The notes: generated from the sequence alone by a model not told the origin. A DNA stretch of 64,000 nucleotides from Flagellimonas spongiicola (GCF_023502425.1 NZ_JAMFMA010000001.1:992001-1056000), one strand, 5' to 3'. Shown: positions 17,108-26,432, counted from the stretch's first letter. Numbers and translations: made by a program.

Positions 17108-18175
17108 CTAGTATTTGTTGTTCTTCCGCACTTTTTTGACCTGTTTGATCATTTTGCCAAAATCCTTGTCCTGTTTGCGTCGTTCGGCAACGGAGGCTTC
17201 AAAGTGCATGCGTTCACGGTTCATTTTCTGGTAATTATCGTAAGATGCCTTAGCAATGAGTCCTGAGGCTACACCTTCCAATACCGCGCAATCCTTTTCC
17301 ACGGTATGGGTGCAATCCGCAAACCGGCAGTCAAGCGCTAGTTTATGGATGGTATCAAAAGTGCGTTCCACACCATCCGTGGCATTTGCAATTCCCACTT
17401 CCCGCATTCCTGGGTTGTCCACAAGAATGCCGCCCTTGTTCAAAAGGATCAATTGGCGGTATGTGGTGGTATGTTGCCCTCGGTTAGACTGTCTGCCCAA
17501 ATCCTTGGTTGGCATTAACGCCTCTTGCGATAAGCAGTTCACCAAACTAGACTTGCCAACACCTGAAGAACCCAATAGGGCATAGGTTTTCTCTTTCTGA
17601 ATCATGGATTCCACCTCGGCAATACCTAGTTGCTGCGTAATGCTTATGGGGAATACGGGCACTTCCGGAACCCTGCTTTTTAAATCGTCCAATAGAACGT
17701 CAAGCTCCTCGCCACTGATCATATCTATTTTATTGAGCAGTAGGATGGGCGTAATGCTGGAAGTATGGCAAAGCGTAAGGTACCGTTCAATGCGGTTCAC
17801 ATTAAAATCCCGATCTACCGCTTGAATGATCAAGGCATAATCAATATTGGCCCCAATAAGTTGAATATTGCTATCGGTTCCAATGGCTTTTCGGCTTAGC
17901 AAAGCGTATCGCGGAAGCAATTTATGGATGATGGCATGGTCGCCCTCATAAACCTGCAAGGCAACCCAGTCTCCCACGGTGGGGAAATCCAGTTTGCTAG
18001 TGGCGGTATACCTAAGATTACCTGTTATTTCGGCAGTCAATTCGCCACCTTCTGTGATCACGGAATAGCGGTCTTTATGCGCGGCAATGATCCTTCCCAA
18101 CTCAAGACCATTTAGGTTGGTGGTGTCAACTGATTTTTCAATTAGGGTTGAATACCCATAGTGTACTAGTGTCAT
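17108..18175 (-). CDS. rsgA: Ribosome small-subunit-dependent GTPase A (RsgA/YjeQ)
   Basis: A 355-residue circularly permuted GTPase acting in late 30S subunit maturation. It has an N-terminal OB-fold ('DRYSVITEGGELTAEITGNL', 'VGDWVALQVYEGDHAIIHKL'). The permuted G motifs follow: G4 'LLLNKIDM', G1 'ALLGSSGVGKSSLVNCL', the switch 'RQSNRGQHTTTYRQL' and G3 'ILVDNPGMRE'. The C-terminal zinc site 'DCRFADCTHTVEKDCAVL' matches the family's Cys-Cys-His-Cys set. The last 30 residues are very basic ('RRKQDKDFGKMIKQVKKVRK'), consistent with rRNA contact. Permutation and zinc motif make the assignment secure. It may be a second paralogue, since Bacteroidota often carry another RsgA, but that cannot be seen here. 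Confidence 0.95.
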   Translation of the reverse strand: MTLVHYGYSTLIEKSVDTTNLNGLELGRIIAAHKDRYSVITEGGELTAEITGNLRYTATSKLDFPTVGDWVALQVYEGDHAIIHKLLPRYALLSRKAIGTDSNIQLIGANIDYALIIQAVDRDFNVNRIERYLTLCHTSSITPILLLNKIDMISGEELDVLLDDLKSRVPEVPVFPISITQQLGIAEVESMIQKEKTYALLGSSGVGKSSLVNCLSQEALMPTKDLGRQSNRGQHTTTYRQLILLNKGGILVDNPGMREVGIANATDGVERTFDTIHKLALDCRFADCTHTVEKDCAVLEGVASGLIAKASYDNYQKMNRERMHFEASVAERRKQDKDFGKMIKQVKKVRKNNKY

Positions 18176-18420
18176 TATTTAAATAGTATGGGAATGCAGG
18201 CCAAAGCCAGAGAACTTAGCCCATGGGCCGCATTCCAATGTTTGTAAAATGTGTATAGAAATTCTGGCTTCAGAAGAAACTCCGAAGCATAGGAGGGCGA
18301 TAGTCAATCAAGAAGCTGACTATCTATTTTACAATATCCAAATATGATACTAAAGTTGTCGTTGACATAAAATGTTATGGACTTCAAAATTAGGAATTAA
18401 ATTTTATTTAAACCCAAATC

Positions 18421-18819
18421 CTAAAACGGACTTGGCGCTTGCGCAATGACCAAACGGTAGCCGTCCAAATCCTCAAAGGTGGTGCCGTGGGTATCCCAAT
18501 ACGGATTAAAGGCAGTTACTTGTTTAAACTGCGAGCGTTTTAGCCGTTGCATGGCATTTTGGTAGTCCTTCTCATCCGGCAGATAGAAAATCAGCAGGTG
18601 TTCTGGGCTAGGGGCACGACCTGCTTTTTCCTTGGGATGGGTGGTAAACTCCAAATGGTAATGGTGTTTGGGGTGCCCCACCATTCGTCCGCTAAATCCT
18701 TCGTGGTCGTCAAAGGCCCCGATCACTTCAAAACCAAGGCCCTCCATGTACATCTTGGTAATTTCGGCAAGCTTGTCGGTGGGCCTTCCTATACGTATGT
18801 TGGCATGTCTTGGTATCAT
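18421..18819 (-). CDS. VOC (glyoxalase-fold) protein, YycE-like
   Basis: A 132-residue vicinal-oxygen-chelate protein. 'RHANIRIGRPTDKLAEITKM' and 'HHYHLEFTTHPKEKAGRAPS' carry the His residues of the first half, and 'FEDLDGYRLVIAQAP' is the C-terminal metal-ligand strand, although the usual Glu/His ligand there is 'YRLVIAQ', so metal binding may be altered. The sequence resembles Bacillus YycE-type VOC proteins. Substrate is unknown. It is 12 bp downstream of a second VOC gene on the same strand and probably co-transcribed. Confidence 0.75.
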   Translation of the reverse strand: MIPRHANIRIGRPTDKLAEITKMYMEGLGFEVIGAFDDHEGFSGRMVGHPKHHYHLEFTTHPKEKAGRAPSPEHLLIFYLPDEKDYQNAMQRLKRSQFKQVTAFNPYWDTHGTTFEDLDGYRLVIAQAPSPF

Positions 18820-18831
18820 CTGCAGCGGGGA

Positions 18832-19254
18832 TTAAGCGGTGTATTTATTACGTTCCTCGGGCTTGTCGCTCAGGTATTGCACAAACTCAAATTGGTTGCC
18901 ATCAGCATCGGCAAAGTAATCCCGAATCCGAAATTCCTCTACCTGCTTGGGATAGTCCCGTTTATAGCCTTTGGCCATTAGGTTATTTGCTATTTCCGCA
19001 ACATCGGTCACCACAAAACCAATATGGTTGATGCCTATTTTATCGTAGTTCTTCGCTGCGCGCTTGTCCGTTTCGTTTGCTTGATTGATGGCAATATAGG
19101 TATGATCGTCGCCCAGATGCACCCATTCCCGCATGCCGTTTCCGCTGCCGCGAACCTTAAAATGGGGAAAGGCCACTTGAAAGAAATCGATGGTGTCTTG
19201 AATGTTGTTTACCGTGATATTGGCATGTTCCAAATAGATCTGTTGCTTTTTCAT
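18832..19254 (-). CDS. VOC family protein (glyoxalase/dioxygenase fold)
   Basis: A 140-residue VOC protein. Candidate metal ligands are in the expected places: His in 'YLEHANITVNNIQDT', His in 'KIGINHIGFVVTD' and Glu in 'ADGNQFEFVQYLSDK'. Those features match glyoxalase I/fosfomycin-resistance-type folds with paired beta-alpha-beta-beta-beta modules. The activity is not specified by the sequence. It is the first gene of a two-VOC operon, and the GAF-LuxR regulator gene lies 113 bp upstream on the same strand. Confidence 0.8.
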   Translation of the reverse strand: MKKQQIYLEHANITVNNIQDTIDFFQVAFPHFKVRGSGNGMREWVHLGDDHTYIAINQANETDKRAAKNYDKIGINHIGFVVTDVAEIANNLMAKGYKRDYPKQVEEFRIRDYFADADGNQFEFVQYLSDKPEERNKYTA

Positions 19255-19366
19255 ATGTCTTGATTTTTATGTTATGACAAAGTTGCAACACAGGCCCACG
19301 CCATAAAACGAACTTAGGTACAGAAGATGACCTGTACTAAAGTACAGGTGATGAAGGCAAAGTGAT

Positions 19367-20305
19367 CTAAGAATTCAGCAAGCCCCGTTTCAAGGCGATG
19401 TCCACCGCTTCGGTACGGGTCTTTGCGTTGAGCTTGGATAGGATGGAGGTTACATGGAACTTCACCGTGCGTTCGGTGATATAGAGTTGTTCTCCAATCG
19501 TATTGTTGGTTCGCCCATTTTTGATGCGTTGAAGCACTTCCAATTCCCTTTTGGTCAGGGGCGTATTGGGATATTGCAGTTCCTTGGTTACCGTGCCAGT
19601 GGTTTCTTGTTTTTTGGTTTCAGCAGTAAGCTGTGAAAGTTGTTTTTGTACGTCCTTTGCTTTCTGAAGCGCGCTTTTTACTGCTGCATCTTCGGATTTT
19701 GAGGAATTCAATAAACTTACCAGACTTTCCAATTGAGGTTGCAGTACCTCGTCCATAACACGGGCCATGGTGGATTTAGACGGGCTGTTTGAAGGTTGAT
19801 AGGATTGGTTCAAGCGCGTGCGATGGATGGCAGTTCCCACCAATTCACTGATCGTATTCAACAAGGTCAATTCCTTTTCCTGAAGCTCTCGGGTTTCCTT
19901 GCTCAACAGATTCATGAGTCCCACTTTCTGCTGGTTGCTAAAAATGGGGATCACGGCATGGAATTTCAATCCCTTGGTTCCAGTGTTGATATCCTTTAAG
20001 CGCGAACAGGTGATTTCGCTAATGTTCATGGCCTCATCAATATCATCATCCAAATATTGTTTGATGCAATAGCACCAACCGGATAATCGCTCCGGATGAT
20101 TGCTCAAGGCAGGGGGAAGGTTATAGGAGGCCGCCAAATAGACCGAAGACTGGTCCGGTTCCGTAAGCCAAATCCAACCTGTTTCCAACCCCAGGATTTC
20201 CGCGGTTTTTTCTAGGGATTTATGCAAGGCCGAATGCAAGGAAAACTCCTTGTTCAGATGACTGGCAATCTCATACAGCTGTAAAAAGTAGTTGGTATCG
20301 TCCAT
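19367..20305 (-). CDS. GAF-domain LuxR-type transcriptional regulator
   Basis: A 312-residue one-component regulator. Residues about 15-165 form a GAF sensor domain ('LHKSLEKTAEILGLETGWIW', 'LKFHAVIPIFSNQQKVGLMN', 'LTLLNTISELVGTAIHRTRL'). A Gln/Ser-rich linker with a helical, possibly coiled segment follows. The C-terminal LuxR HTH is 'LTKRELEVLQRIKNGRTNNT' with recognition helix 'ERTVKFHVTSILSKLNAKTR'. No phosphoreceiver domain is present, so it should respond to a bound small molecule or redox state. The two VOC genes lie just downstream in the same orientation and are the natural candidates for regulation. Confidence 0.85.
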   Translation of the reverse strand: MDDTNYFLQLYEIASHLNKEFSLHSALHKSLEKTAEILGLETGWIWLTEPDQSSVYLAASYNLPPALSNHPERLSGWCYCIKQYLDDDIDEAMNISEITCSRLKDINTGTKGLKFHAVIPIFSNQQKVGLMNLLSKETRELQEKELTLLNTISELVGTAIHRTRLNQSYQPSNSPSKSTMARVMDEVLQPQLESLVSLLNSSKSEDAAVKSALQKAKDVQKQLSQLTAETKKQETTGTVTKELQYPNTPLTKRELEVLQRIKNGRTNNTIGEQLYITERTVKFHVTSILSKLNAKTRTEAVDIALKRGLLNS

Positions 20306-20391
20306 TCAAAAGCATTGGTCGCTACAAACGAAGTTCCTCGATTTTTATGGAATACGCAAACCAGCCGTGGTCCCAAATGGGTTTGGAAGAA

Positions 20392-20784
20392 TTAGTTCAG
20401 CTTTTGGTAGCGCTGGGAATACCCTTCGTTGGAGATAAAATGCAACACCAAAAACCGGCCTTGAAACTCAAAATCGATTTGTTGGACTGTAGGATTTTCG
20501 CAATCCGTGAAAATGATATGGTTATCAATATCATAGCTCCCAGAACTGATGATTTCGGGGGAATTGGGTTCGCAAAGCGAGGTATTGGTAGTTACGGTAC
20601 CATCCGCACGGAATTCAATGATCTTTTCACTTTCCACGGAACGAAACGAACCACTCCCATCACCAGGGTCGGCCAAGATCTGAACCAACTGCCAATTGCC
20701 CACCAAATCAGAATCGTCCACTGCATCGGTACTACAGGCGGATAGGGCAACAATTACAAAAACAAGAAGGGCTAACTTTTTCAT
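20392..20784 (-). CDS. Lipocalin-like lipoprotein, 130 aa
   Basis: A lipoprotein signal peptide (MKKLALLVFVIVALSACSTD, lipobox 'LSAC') precedes a small beta-barrel-like domain. It begins with the lipocalin GxW signature 'DLVGNWQLVQI' and continues with alternating hydrophobic strands ('KIIEFRADGTVTTNT', 'GSYDIDNHIIFTDC', 'IDFEFQGRFLVLHFI'). Paired Cys in 'SLCEPNSPE' and 'FTDCENP' could form a disulphide. Bacteroidota have many such lipocalin-like DUF4923/4488-type lipoproteins with unknown ligands. A longer lipoprotein of the same type lies at 40071. Confidence 0.75.
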   Translation of the reverse strand: MKKLALLVFVIVALSACSTDAVDDSDLVGNWQLVQILADPGDGSGSFRSVESEKIIEFRADGTVTTNTSLCEPNSPEIISSGSYDIDNHIIFTDCENPTVQQIDFEFQGRFLVLHFISNEGYSQRYQKLN

Positions 20785-20859
20785 AGGTTGATTTTTTGGT
20801 AAGACGTTTATTGGGAATTTGGTTGCGTGGTACTAGCTTACCAAAGGTCATTTTGTGAT

Positions 20860-21651
20860 TTATACATCTTCCAATGGGGTAGTGCCATCCATCCAGCTCC
20901 ATTCCACCTTTTCCATAAACCACATATACGCCTGGTGGTCCGTGACACCCCAATCGTGGTAGTTTCTAAGGTTTTGGAAAAACGTATTGGCATTTTCGGC
21001 ATTGGGCGTTTGAAGTAGGGTGTCCATTTGTGTTAGAAACCCTTCGGGTTTGTTTGGACACTTTTCCAGATAGTGCAGAAACCATTTATGGTAAGGGTAG
21101 AGCACCTTGTTGTGGGCCAAAATCAACCTTCCGGCAAATAAGGCCAATTGGTTGGCGGCCCGGGTTTTGGTATAACGGTTGTCATGCCTATTGGCTTCAC
21201 CCATCAACCAATTTTGGATAAAGGCCATGGCGTAGAAAGCGCGCATCCGTTCTTGCAGCCCAATTTCTGGATAGCTGCGAATTTTTTGCATGAGCTGATC
21301 CAGGTCATCCCGGTGCGAAAATGCCAAAAAGGCACCATCAAATGCTGCACGGGAAGGTTCATTGCCCTTTAGGGCAACAGCTTCCAGATAATCCAAATTG
21401 ATGATTTTTCCATCCACAAAACCACTGGGATAATCACATAGGTCGGTGCGGTTGATAAAGAGATCTTCTTTTGCCTTACAGTCTTGATAGGCTTCGGCTG
21501 TGGCCACGATCATAAAATCCACATCGGAATCCTCACGCGCACAGCCTTTGGCCACCGAACCGCCTATGATCAAGGCCAAAAAGCGAGGGTCATTTTCGTA
21601 TTCCACGCGCAACCGTTCAATAGCACGTTGGTGGTGCTCCCTAATTTTCAT
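20860..21651 (-). CDS. Nucleotidyltransferase-domain protein
   Basis: A 263-residue cytoplasmic protein with a DNA-polymerase-beta-type nucleotidyltransferase domain. 'ALIIGGSVAKGCAREDSDVD' (residues about 25-44) carries the helix-turn GGS motif and the DxD metal pair, followed by a third acidic residue in 'KIINLDYLE' near 85. The rest is alpha-helical ('MRAFYAMAFIQNWLMGEANR', 'RAANQLALFAGRLILAHNKV'), as in KNTase or streptomycin adenylyltransferase-like proteins. Such proteins adenylate antibiotics or other substrates, but here the target is not known, and calling it a resistance gene would go beyond the sequence. Confidence 0.8.
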   Translation of the reverse strand: MKIREHHQRAIERLRVEYENDPRFLALIIGGSVAKGCAREDSDVDFMIVATAEAYQDCKAKEDLFINRTDLCDYPSGFVDGKIINLDYLEAVALKGNEPSRAAFDGAFLAFSHRDDLDQLMQKIRSYPEIGLQERMRAFYAMAFIQNWLMGEANRHDNRYTKTRAANQLALFAGRLILAHNKVLYPYHKWFLHYLEKCPNKPEGFLTQMDTLLQTPNAENANTFFQNLRNYHDWGVTDHQAYMWFMEKVEWSWMDGTTPLEDV

Positions 21652-21744
21652 AGCAATACCTTTTAAGTTTGGTTTCCTTGAAGTTCGGGCAATTCCATGA
21701 CAAAGTCAAATAACAGTCTTAGGGTAAGTAACTAGCGGCTATGG

Positions 21745-22707
21745 TTATTTTGGAAACTGTTGTTGAATCGCTTCCACAATGCCTTTGTTCACTTTAAAAA
21801 CGGTCCCATGCCTGGTTCCTTCAGGAAACTGGATGCTATCGGAAATATCCGTCCAATCGGTGAGATCTGTGGAACTTATAGCACCCATTTTTCCTTGTGT
21901 ATATTGGTCAAAGTAGATGATCCAAGCATCATTGACTTTGCAGATGGTTGGACCTTCTACCCAATTATGACTGATAGGTTCGGTCGCTTTGCTCCATGGA
22001 CCCAGTACATGGTCACTTTTAGCGATTTTGATGTTCTTTTCTGCATTTGGCAATAAGGTTTCATCTTTTAGAAACATCCAATAACTGCCTTCGTGTTGTA
22101 AGAGGGTGGCATCAATCACATTGAAACCTTGGTCAAAAAGCACCGTTGTTGGACTGAATTCCTGAAAATCCGAAGTAATGGTAGCATACATTCGGTGATT
22201 GTATCCATTATCCCCCAGACTATCCGTTTCGGGGTATCGGCCCGGTATGGTTGAAGCCCATAGAATTACATAGTTTGAGATGGCTTCGTCATAAAAGAGC
22301 TCTGGTGCCCAGGCATTTCGGGCATCTGCCTCGTGGTGCATCACGGGAATATACCGCTGTTCCGACCAATGGATCAAATCTTCAGAATTGGAATACCCAA
22401 TACCGCGTTCATTCCAACTCACGGTCCAAACCATATGGAATTTTCCATCAGGACCTTTAATGATACAGGGGTCTCGCATCAATTTATCACCTCCAACCGA
22501 TGGGGTAAGGAAGGACCTGTTATTTCCAAGTGCCTCCCAATGCATTCCATCTTCACTATAGGCTAAATGCAATCCATCTTCTCCGTTTCCTTGGAAAAAA
22601 GAAAACAAATAGACTTCAGCTTCTTTTTCAGCACAATTGACCAAAGTAATAGCCAAAAATGCAATAAGAAGCTTTCTCACCAAGGTATTTACCTTTGGTA
22701 CTGCCAC
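21745..22707 (-). CDS. GH43-like glycoside hydrolase lipoprotein
   Basis: A 320-residue five-bladed beta-propeller glycosidase candidate. A lipobox follows a hydrophobic stretch ('LLIAFLAITLVNCAEKEAE'). Putative catalytic acids of clan GH-F are in order: Asp in 'LMRDPCIIKGPDG', Asp in 'FNVIDATLLQHEG' and Glu in 'NWVEGPTICKVND'. Repeats such as 'WTVSWNERGIGYSNSEDLIH' and 'MGAISSTDLTDWTD' are blade signatures. It probably removes arabinose, xylose or a related sugar from glycans at the cell surface. The start is a GTG at 22707 with another GTG at 22680; the first base of the gene directly follows the stop of the S10 peptidase, so the two are translated from one message. Confidence 0.75.
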   Translation of the reverse strand: MAVPKVNTLVRKLLIAFLAITLVNCAEKEAEVYLFSFFQGNGEDGLHLAYSEDGMHWEALGNNRSFLTPSVGGDKLMRDPCIIKGPDGKFHMVWTVSWNERGIGYSNSEDLIHWSEQRYIPVMHHEADARNAWAPELFYDEAISNYVILWASTIPGRYPETDSLGDNGYNHRMYATITSDFQEFSPTTVLFDQGFNVIDATLLQHEGSYWMFLKDETLLPNAEKNIKIAKSDHVLGPWSKATEPISHNWVEGPTICKVNDAWIIYFDQYTQGKMGAISSTDLTDWTDISDSIQFPEGTRHGTVFKVNKGIVEAIQQQFPK

Positions 22708-24210
22708 TTAATTGGAAGTCTGGTCGATAAACTCATCCACATCCTTCTTGAACTTAGCCATGGAAGGAATATGAGTGTACATCATATGCCCGGCTTCATA
22801 ATACTTCATGATGATGTTCTTCTTCAACTCTGGATCAAGCCCCATATGATTGATGGAACGTTCCACACCGTAAAAGACGGTCGCCAAGTCATAATAGCCG
22901 TTTAGGATCAGGATTTTCAAATCAGGATTTCGTTTCATGGCGGAAGTCATGTCAGGCAATGTCGTGGTAACTACCTGCATATTCCAAATGACGTTACCGG
23001 CATGTTTCCAATCCCAAGCAAAACCTTCGCGTGTACTGGCACTGGTGGTATAGGTCAAATCTTTTCTAACCTTTAGATCGTTGTAAAGATAATCCTTGAA
23101 TGCGGCGATGTAGGGAGGGGAAATGGCATCGCTTTGCGGGTCGGTCAGCGAAAACTGGGAGAGTAAATCTTCATTGATACCTGTAAACCTTGAGTCCAAA
23201 CGACCTACCGTAAGTCCCTTATCCCTAAGTAGTTCCTGAAAATACTCGCCATTGGTCACCCTAAGATCTGCCTTAAGGTAAAAGTCTTGGCTTAGACCGG
23301 AATAATCGGCCAGTTTTTGTGCGACTGCATTTTTTTCCGCAGTACTCAATTGGTCTCCTTTTAATAAGGCCGGGGCATATTCGTTTTGTGTAAAGGCACG
23401 GACTTCATCCAAGAAGGTTTCCAAACTTTCACCTTTGTTTTTTACTTTGTTATGGTACCATGCTGTTGCCGCATAGGTGGGATAATGCACCAAATAGGCC
23501 ACATCGTCGCCCGGACCGAACAAGAGGTGTTGCAAATCGAAAATTGCCGATACCATAATCACACCGTTCATGGCAATGCCCTTGTCTTGTAGGTGTTTTA
23601 CCAATCCAGCGTTCCTAAACGTTCCGTAGCTCTCACCCAGTAAATACTTTGGGGAATTCATTTTGTTGGCCCTGATGATAAATTGTTCAATAAACAGCCC
23701 AATACTTCGAATATCTTGGTCCACGCCCCAGAAGTCCTTCCATTTGGCGTCGCCAATAGGCTTACTAAATCCAACACCCACAGGATCGATCATGACCAAA
23801 TCTGCCTTGTCCAAAATGGAAAATTCGTTGTTCACTACTTTGTAGGGAGCAGGTTTGGTATAGGCCGGGTCATTGATTTCGATTCGTTTTGGACCTAAAA
23901 CCCCAAAATGCAACCAAAAGGATGCCGATAATGGTCCGCCGTTAAAAGCAAAAACAATTGGACGGTCTTTTGCGCCATTGGTTTTGCGATAATGGGTAAA
24001 CCCGAATAGGGCAATGGGTTTGTCGTTTTCATCACGTAGCTGCACCGTTCCGGTTTCAGCTGCCAAGGTGATGGTTCTTCCATTGATGGTCACTGATTGG
24101 GTGGATGTGAAGATTTCACCCTCGGGAATTTCTTTTGCGGCCGCTTTTTCTTGGGCCATAGCTTGAAATGTGAGTAATACGAAGACTAGGAGGTAAGCCA
24201 GTTTTTTCAT
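22708..24210 (-). CDS. S10 family serine carboxypeptidase, exported
   Basis: A 500-residue alpha/beta-hydrolase peptidase. It starts with a signal peptide (MKKLAYLLVFVLLTFQAMAQ). 'LLGESYGTFRNAGLV' holds the nucleophile Ser in the family's GESYG. 'LNGYYDLATVF' supplies the Asp and 'YYEAGHMMYTHIP' the His. 'FAFNGGPLSASFWLHFGVLG' is the conserved oxyanion/substrate segment (NGGPG in classical members; here NGGPL-S). S10 enzymes remove C-terminal residues from peptides, typically at acidic pH. The preceding-strand downstream gene, a GH43-like lipoprotein, follows without any gap. Confidence 0.9.
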   Translation of the reverse strand: MKKLAYLLVFVLLTFQAMAQEKAAAKEIPEGEIFTSTQSVTINGRTITLAAETGTVQLRDENDKPIALFGFTHYRKTNGAKDRPIVFAFNGGPLSASFWLHFGVLGPKRIEINDPAYTKPAPYKVVNNEFSILDKADLVMIDPVGVGFSKPIGDAKWKDFWGVDQDIRSIGLFIEQFIIRANKMNSPKYLLGESYGTFRNAGLVKHLQDKGIAMNGVIMVSAIFDLQHLLFGPGDDVAYLVHYPTYAATAWYHNKVKNKGESLETFLDEVRAFTQNEYAPALLKGDQLSTAEKNAVAQKLADYSGLSQDFYLKADLRVTNGEYFQELLRDKGLTVGRLDSRFTGINEDLLSQFSLTDPQSDAISPPYIAAFKDYLYNDLKVRKDLTYTTSASTREGFAWDWKHAGNVIWNMQVVTTTLPDMTSAMKRNPDLKILILNGYYDLATVFYGVERSINHMGLDPELKKNIIMKYYEAGHMMYTHIPSMAKFKKDVDEFIDQTSN

Positions 24211-24304
24211 CGGTCTGAATGTGTTTTGAGTTGAATTCTAGTAGCGTTTTCAAAATAAGGCTAAAAATCGACTTGGTCGAATTCTACTTATAAAAATATG
24301 GAGG

Positions 24305-26191
24305 TTACAAAGTGTTTAGAAAACTGGTAAGGTCGGTTTCCTTATCCAGGCCCAATTTCTTCTTGAGGCGGTATTTTGATTTGAGAATACTATCGGGCAA
24401 AACATTTAAAGTGGCTGCGATTTCCTTGGTGGTCAGGTTCATTCTTAGAAATGCTGCTAATCTGACTTCTTTTTCCGAAATATCTGGGTAAAGGGTTTTG
24501 AGCTTTTGGTCAAAGTCGTTATGCACTTCGGAGAAATAGGATTTGAACACTTCCCAATCTTTATCGGAGGCATTCTGTTTTTTGAGCAGCATCACAATGC
24601 GTCGGAATTCCACTTTGAACTTTTCCGGGGAGTTTTTTAGGTTTTCCAGATTTTCTTTAAGCTCCTGGATAAAGGTGTTTTTCTGAACTAGGTGTAAGGT
24701 TTGACTGGTGAGCTCTTTTTTCTTATGCTCGATTTCTTGTTTATAGATTTCTTCCTGCTTTTCGCGTGCTATTCGATTCTTTTTAATGCGTTGTCGATAC
24801 CCAAAAACGGAAAGTCCAAACAAGGCTAGGGCAGAGGCCATACCTCCTGCATAGAGTCCTTTGCGCAAATTGCTGATCTCCACCTCTTGGTTCAGTGTCT
24901 CAATCTCTTTTTCTTGAAGAGCAATTTCGGCTTCTTTTTTTTCGGTTTCGTAGATGGTGGTCAATTCTTCAATTTGTTGCAGCTTTTTTTCACTATAGAT
25001 TGAGTCATTTACCGTTATTAGGTTTTCATAGTCATTAGAGGCCAATAAGTAGTTGCCAAGTTTTGAATGATTTTTGGCTCTAAGGCTCAGAGCAGTTTTT
25101 AATTGGTCTTTGGCTCCAATACTGTCCGCCAATGTGACGGATTTGTCTAAATATGAAATGGCCTTTTGATATTTTTGTTGCTTCAAATTTACTTCACCCT
25201 TCTGATTAAGACCTTCAACAATTTTAAGCTTCAAATTTAAATCGTTGGCGATCGCTAGACTTTTGTCACCCAGTTTTTCAGCCTCAACATAATTTTCTTG
25301 TGCAATTCTAACCTTCCCTAACGCTCCGAGTGATGAACATTCAATCCATTTAGCATCGACTTCCCTTGCCAGTTCAATTGCTTGAATCAAATTTTCCTCA
25401 GCCATCTCAAAATCATCCAGATAATAATAATTGTTGCCTAAATCATTGTAAGCCTGAGCTAACCACCAAGTTTCATTTAGATCCTCATAGATTTCAAGAG
25501 CTCTCAAATTGTAATTGATACTTTCTTTATGATTTTTATTAAAAAATTCTACGTATCCCATATTGTATAAGGAGTTGGCATAATGAAGACCATCATCTAC
25601 TTTTTCTAATATTCTTAAACAATTCAATGCGTTTTGCAATGCAAGTTTGTAGTTGCCTTTAGATACGTAAACTTTGCTTTTCGTCTCATAGGAAATACCT
25701 AGTCCTATAGAATCGTTTAGTTTATTTTTAAACAACAGGATGCTCTTATCTAGAATTCCAATGGCCTTGTCATAATTTCCGTTTTCATATTCTATGATTG
25801 AATAGTTTCTGAGGGTGGTTGCCATCAAAAAATGATCATCGATTTGGTTGAATATTTGCATTGCTTTGTCAAATCTAGATCTAGTAGAATCCATATTTTC
25901 GAGAAAGTAGTATGCCATACCAGTATGCAAATATCCTTTACCAGTTCCTTGTTGGTAATCTACATTTTGCGATAGCTCAAGTTCTTTTTGAGCATATTCC
26001 AAAGCTTTTTTCCAGTCCACATACATGTATTGATCAAACAGCTTATGTAATGTTTTTATCTTCAGGGTATCTTGTTGATGACTTTCAAAAGCATTCAATA
26101 AGCTATCAACTTTTTCTTGACCCTGTAGCTGCCCAGAGACATACACTGGGATAAAAAGAATGCCCAGCAATAGAGATTGTAGTTTTTTCAT
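24305..26191 (-). CDS. TPR sensor/regulator with C-terminal LuxR-like HTH
   Basis: A 628-residue membrane protein of a Bacteroidota-specific design. A signal peptide (MKKLQSLLLGILFIPVYVSG) is followed by about eight TPRs to residue 400 ('LHTGMAYYFLENMDSTRSRF', 'NSLYNMGYVEFFNKNHKESI', 'AQAYNDLGNNYYYLDDFEMA'). A coiled coil leads to one membrane span ('LYAGGMASALALFGLSVFGY'), then another long coiled coil and a C-terminal HTH ('EKEVRLAAFLRMNLTTKEIA', 'LPDSILKSKYRLKKKLGLDK'). The periplasmic TPRs probably sense a partner and the cytoplasmic HTH binds DNA. It is transcribed divergently from the CDC-like gene at 26501 and shares its upstream region, so that gene is a likely target. Confidence 0.8.
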   Translation of the reverse strand: MKKLQSLLLGILFIPVYVSGQLQGQEKVDSLLNAFESHQQDTLKIKTLHKLFDQYMYVDWKKALEYAQKELELSQNVDYQQGTGKGYLHTGMAYYFLENMDSTRSRFDKAMQIFNQIDDHFLMATTLRNYSIIEYENGNYDKAIGILDKSILLFKNKLNDSIGLGISYETKSKVYVSKGNYKLALQNALNCLRILEKVDDGLHYANSLYNMGYVEFFNKNHKESINYNLRALEIYEDLNETWWLAQAYNDLGNNYYYLDDFEMAEENLIQAIELAREVDAKWIECSSLGALGKVRIAQENYVEAEKLGDKSLAIANDLNLKLKIVEGLNQKGEVNLKQQKYQKAISYLDKSVTLADSIGAKDQLKTALSLRAKNHSKLGNYLLASNDYENLITVNDSIYSEKKLQQIEELTTIYETEKKEAEIALQEKEIETLNQEVEISNLRKGLYAGGMASALALFGLSVFGYRQRIKKNRIAREKQEEIYKQEIEHKKKELTSQTLHLVQKNTFIQELKENLENLKNSPEKFKVEFRRIVMLLKKQNASDKDWEVFKSYFSEVHNDFDQKLKTLYPDISEKEVRLAAFLRMNLTTKEIAATLNVLPDSILKSKYRLKKKLGLDKETDLTSFLNTL

Positions 26192-26266
26192 GAGAGGTTG
26201 ATTACACCTCCAAGATACCTATTAAATCTCTTGCTCTAACATGCCTTATTCCGCCTCTAATAGGGT

Positions 26267-26432
26267 TTGTCCATGCGAAGTCCATACTCATACAAGTTGC
26301 AGGGTGGGTCAATAAAATCCATAAAGCATTGATTTTATTGCTGTTGAAGGATTTTTGGCTTACTGCCTAAATTACCCTTGTCCATGTGTGACTTGAGGTC
26401 AATCCCACGATGTTGTCCATACTTTGTCCATG
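26267..26432. promoter_or_regulatory. Repeated TTGTCCAT motifs in the divergent intergenic region
   Basis: The 309-bp gap (26192-26500) between the regulator and the CDC-like gene carries TTGTCCAT at 26267, 26378, 26413 and 26424, plus AGTCCATAC near 26279. TCCAT cores at 26270/26281 and at 26416/26427 are each spaced 11 bp, one helical turn, as expected for a protein binding side by side on one DNA face. All copies have the same orientation. Candidate operator; the binding factor is unknown, the divergent TPR-HTH protein being the first guess. Confidence 0.5.
26311..26339. repeat. Perfect 9-bp inverted repeat
   Basis: AATAAAATC (26311-26319) and GATTTTATT (26331-26339) are perfect complements around an 11-base loop, placed between the two TCCAT pairs. 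It could be an operator, or a weak hairpin; too AT-rich to be a convincing terminator. Confidence 0.45.

Noticed and set aside
20860..21651. Nucleotidyltransferase gene as aminoglycoside resistance.
   Set aside because: Only the general GS...DxD core is visible; target-specific residues cannot be judged.
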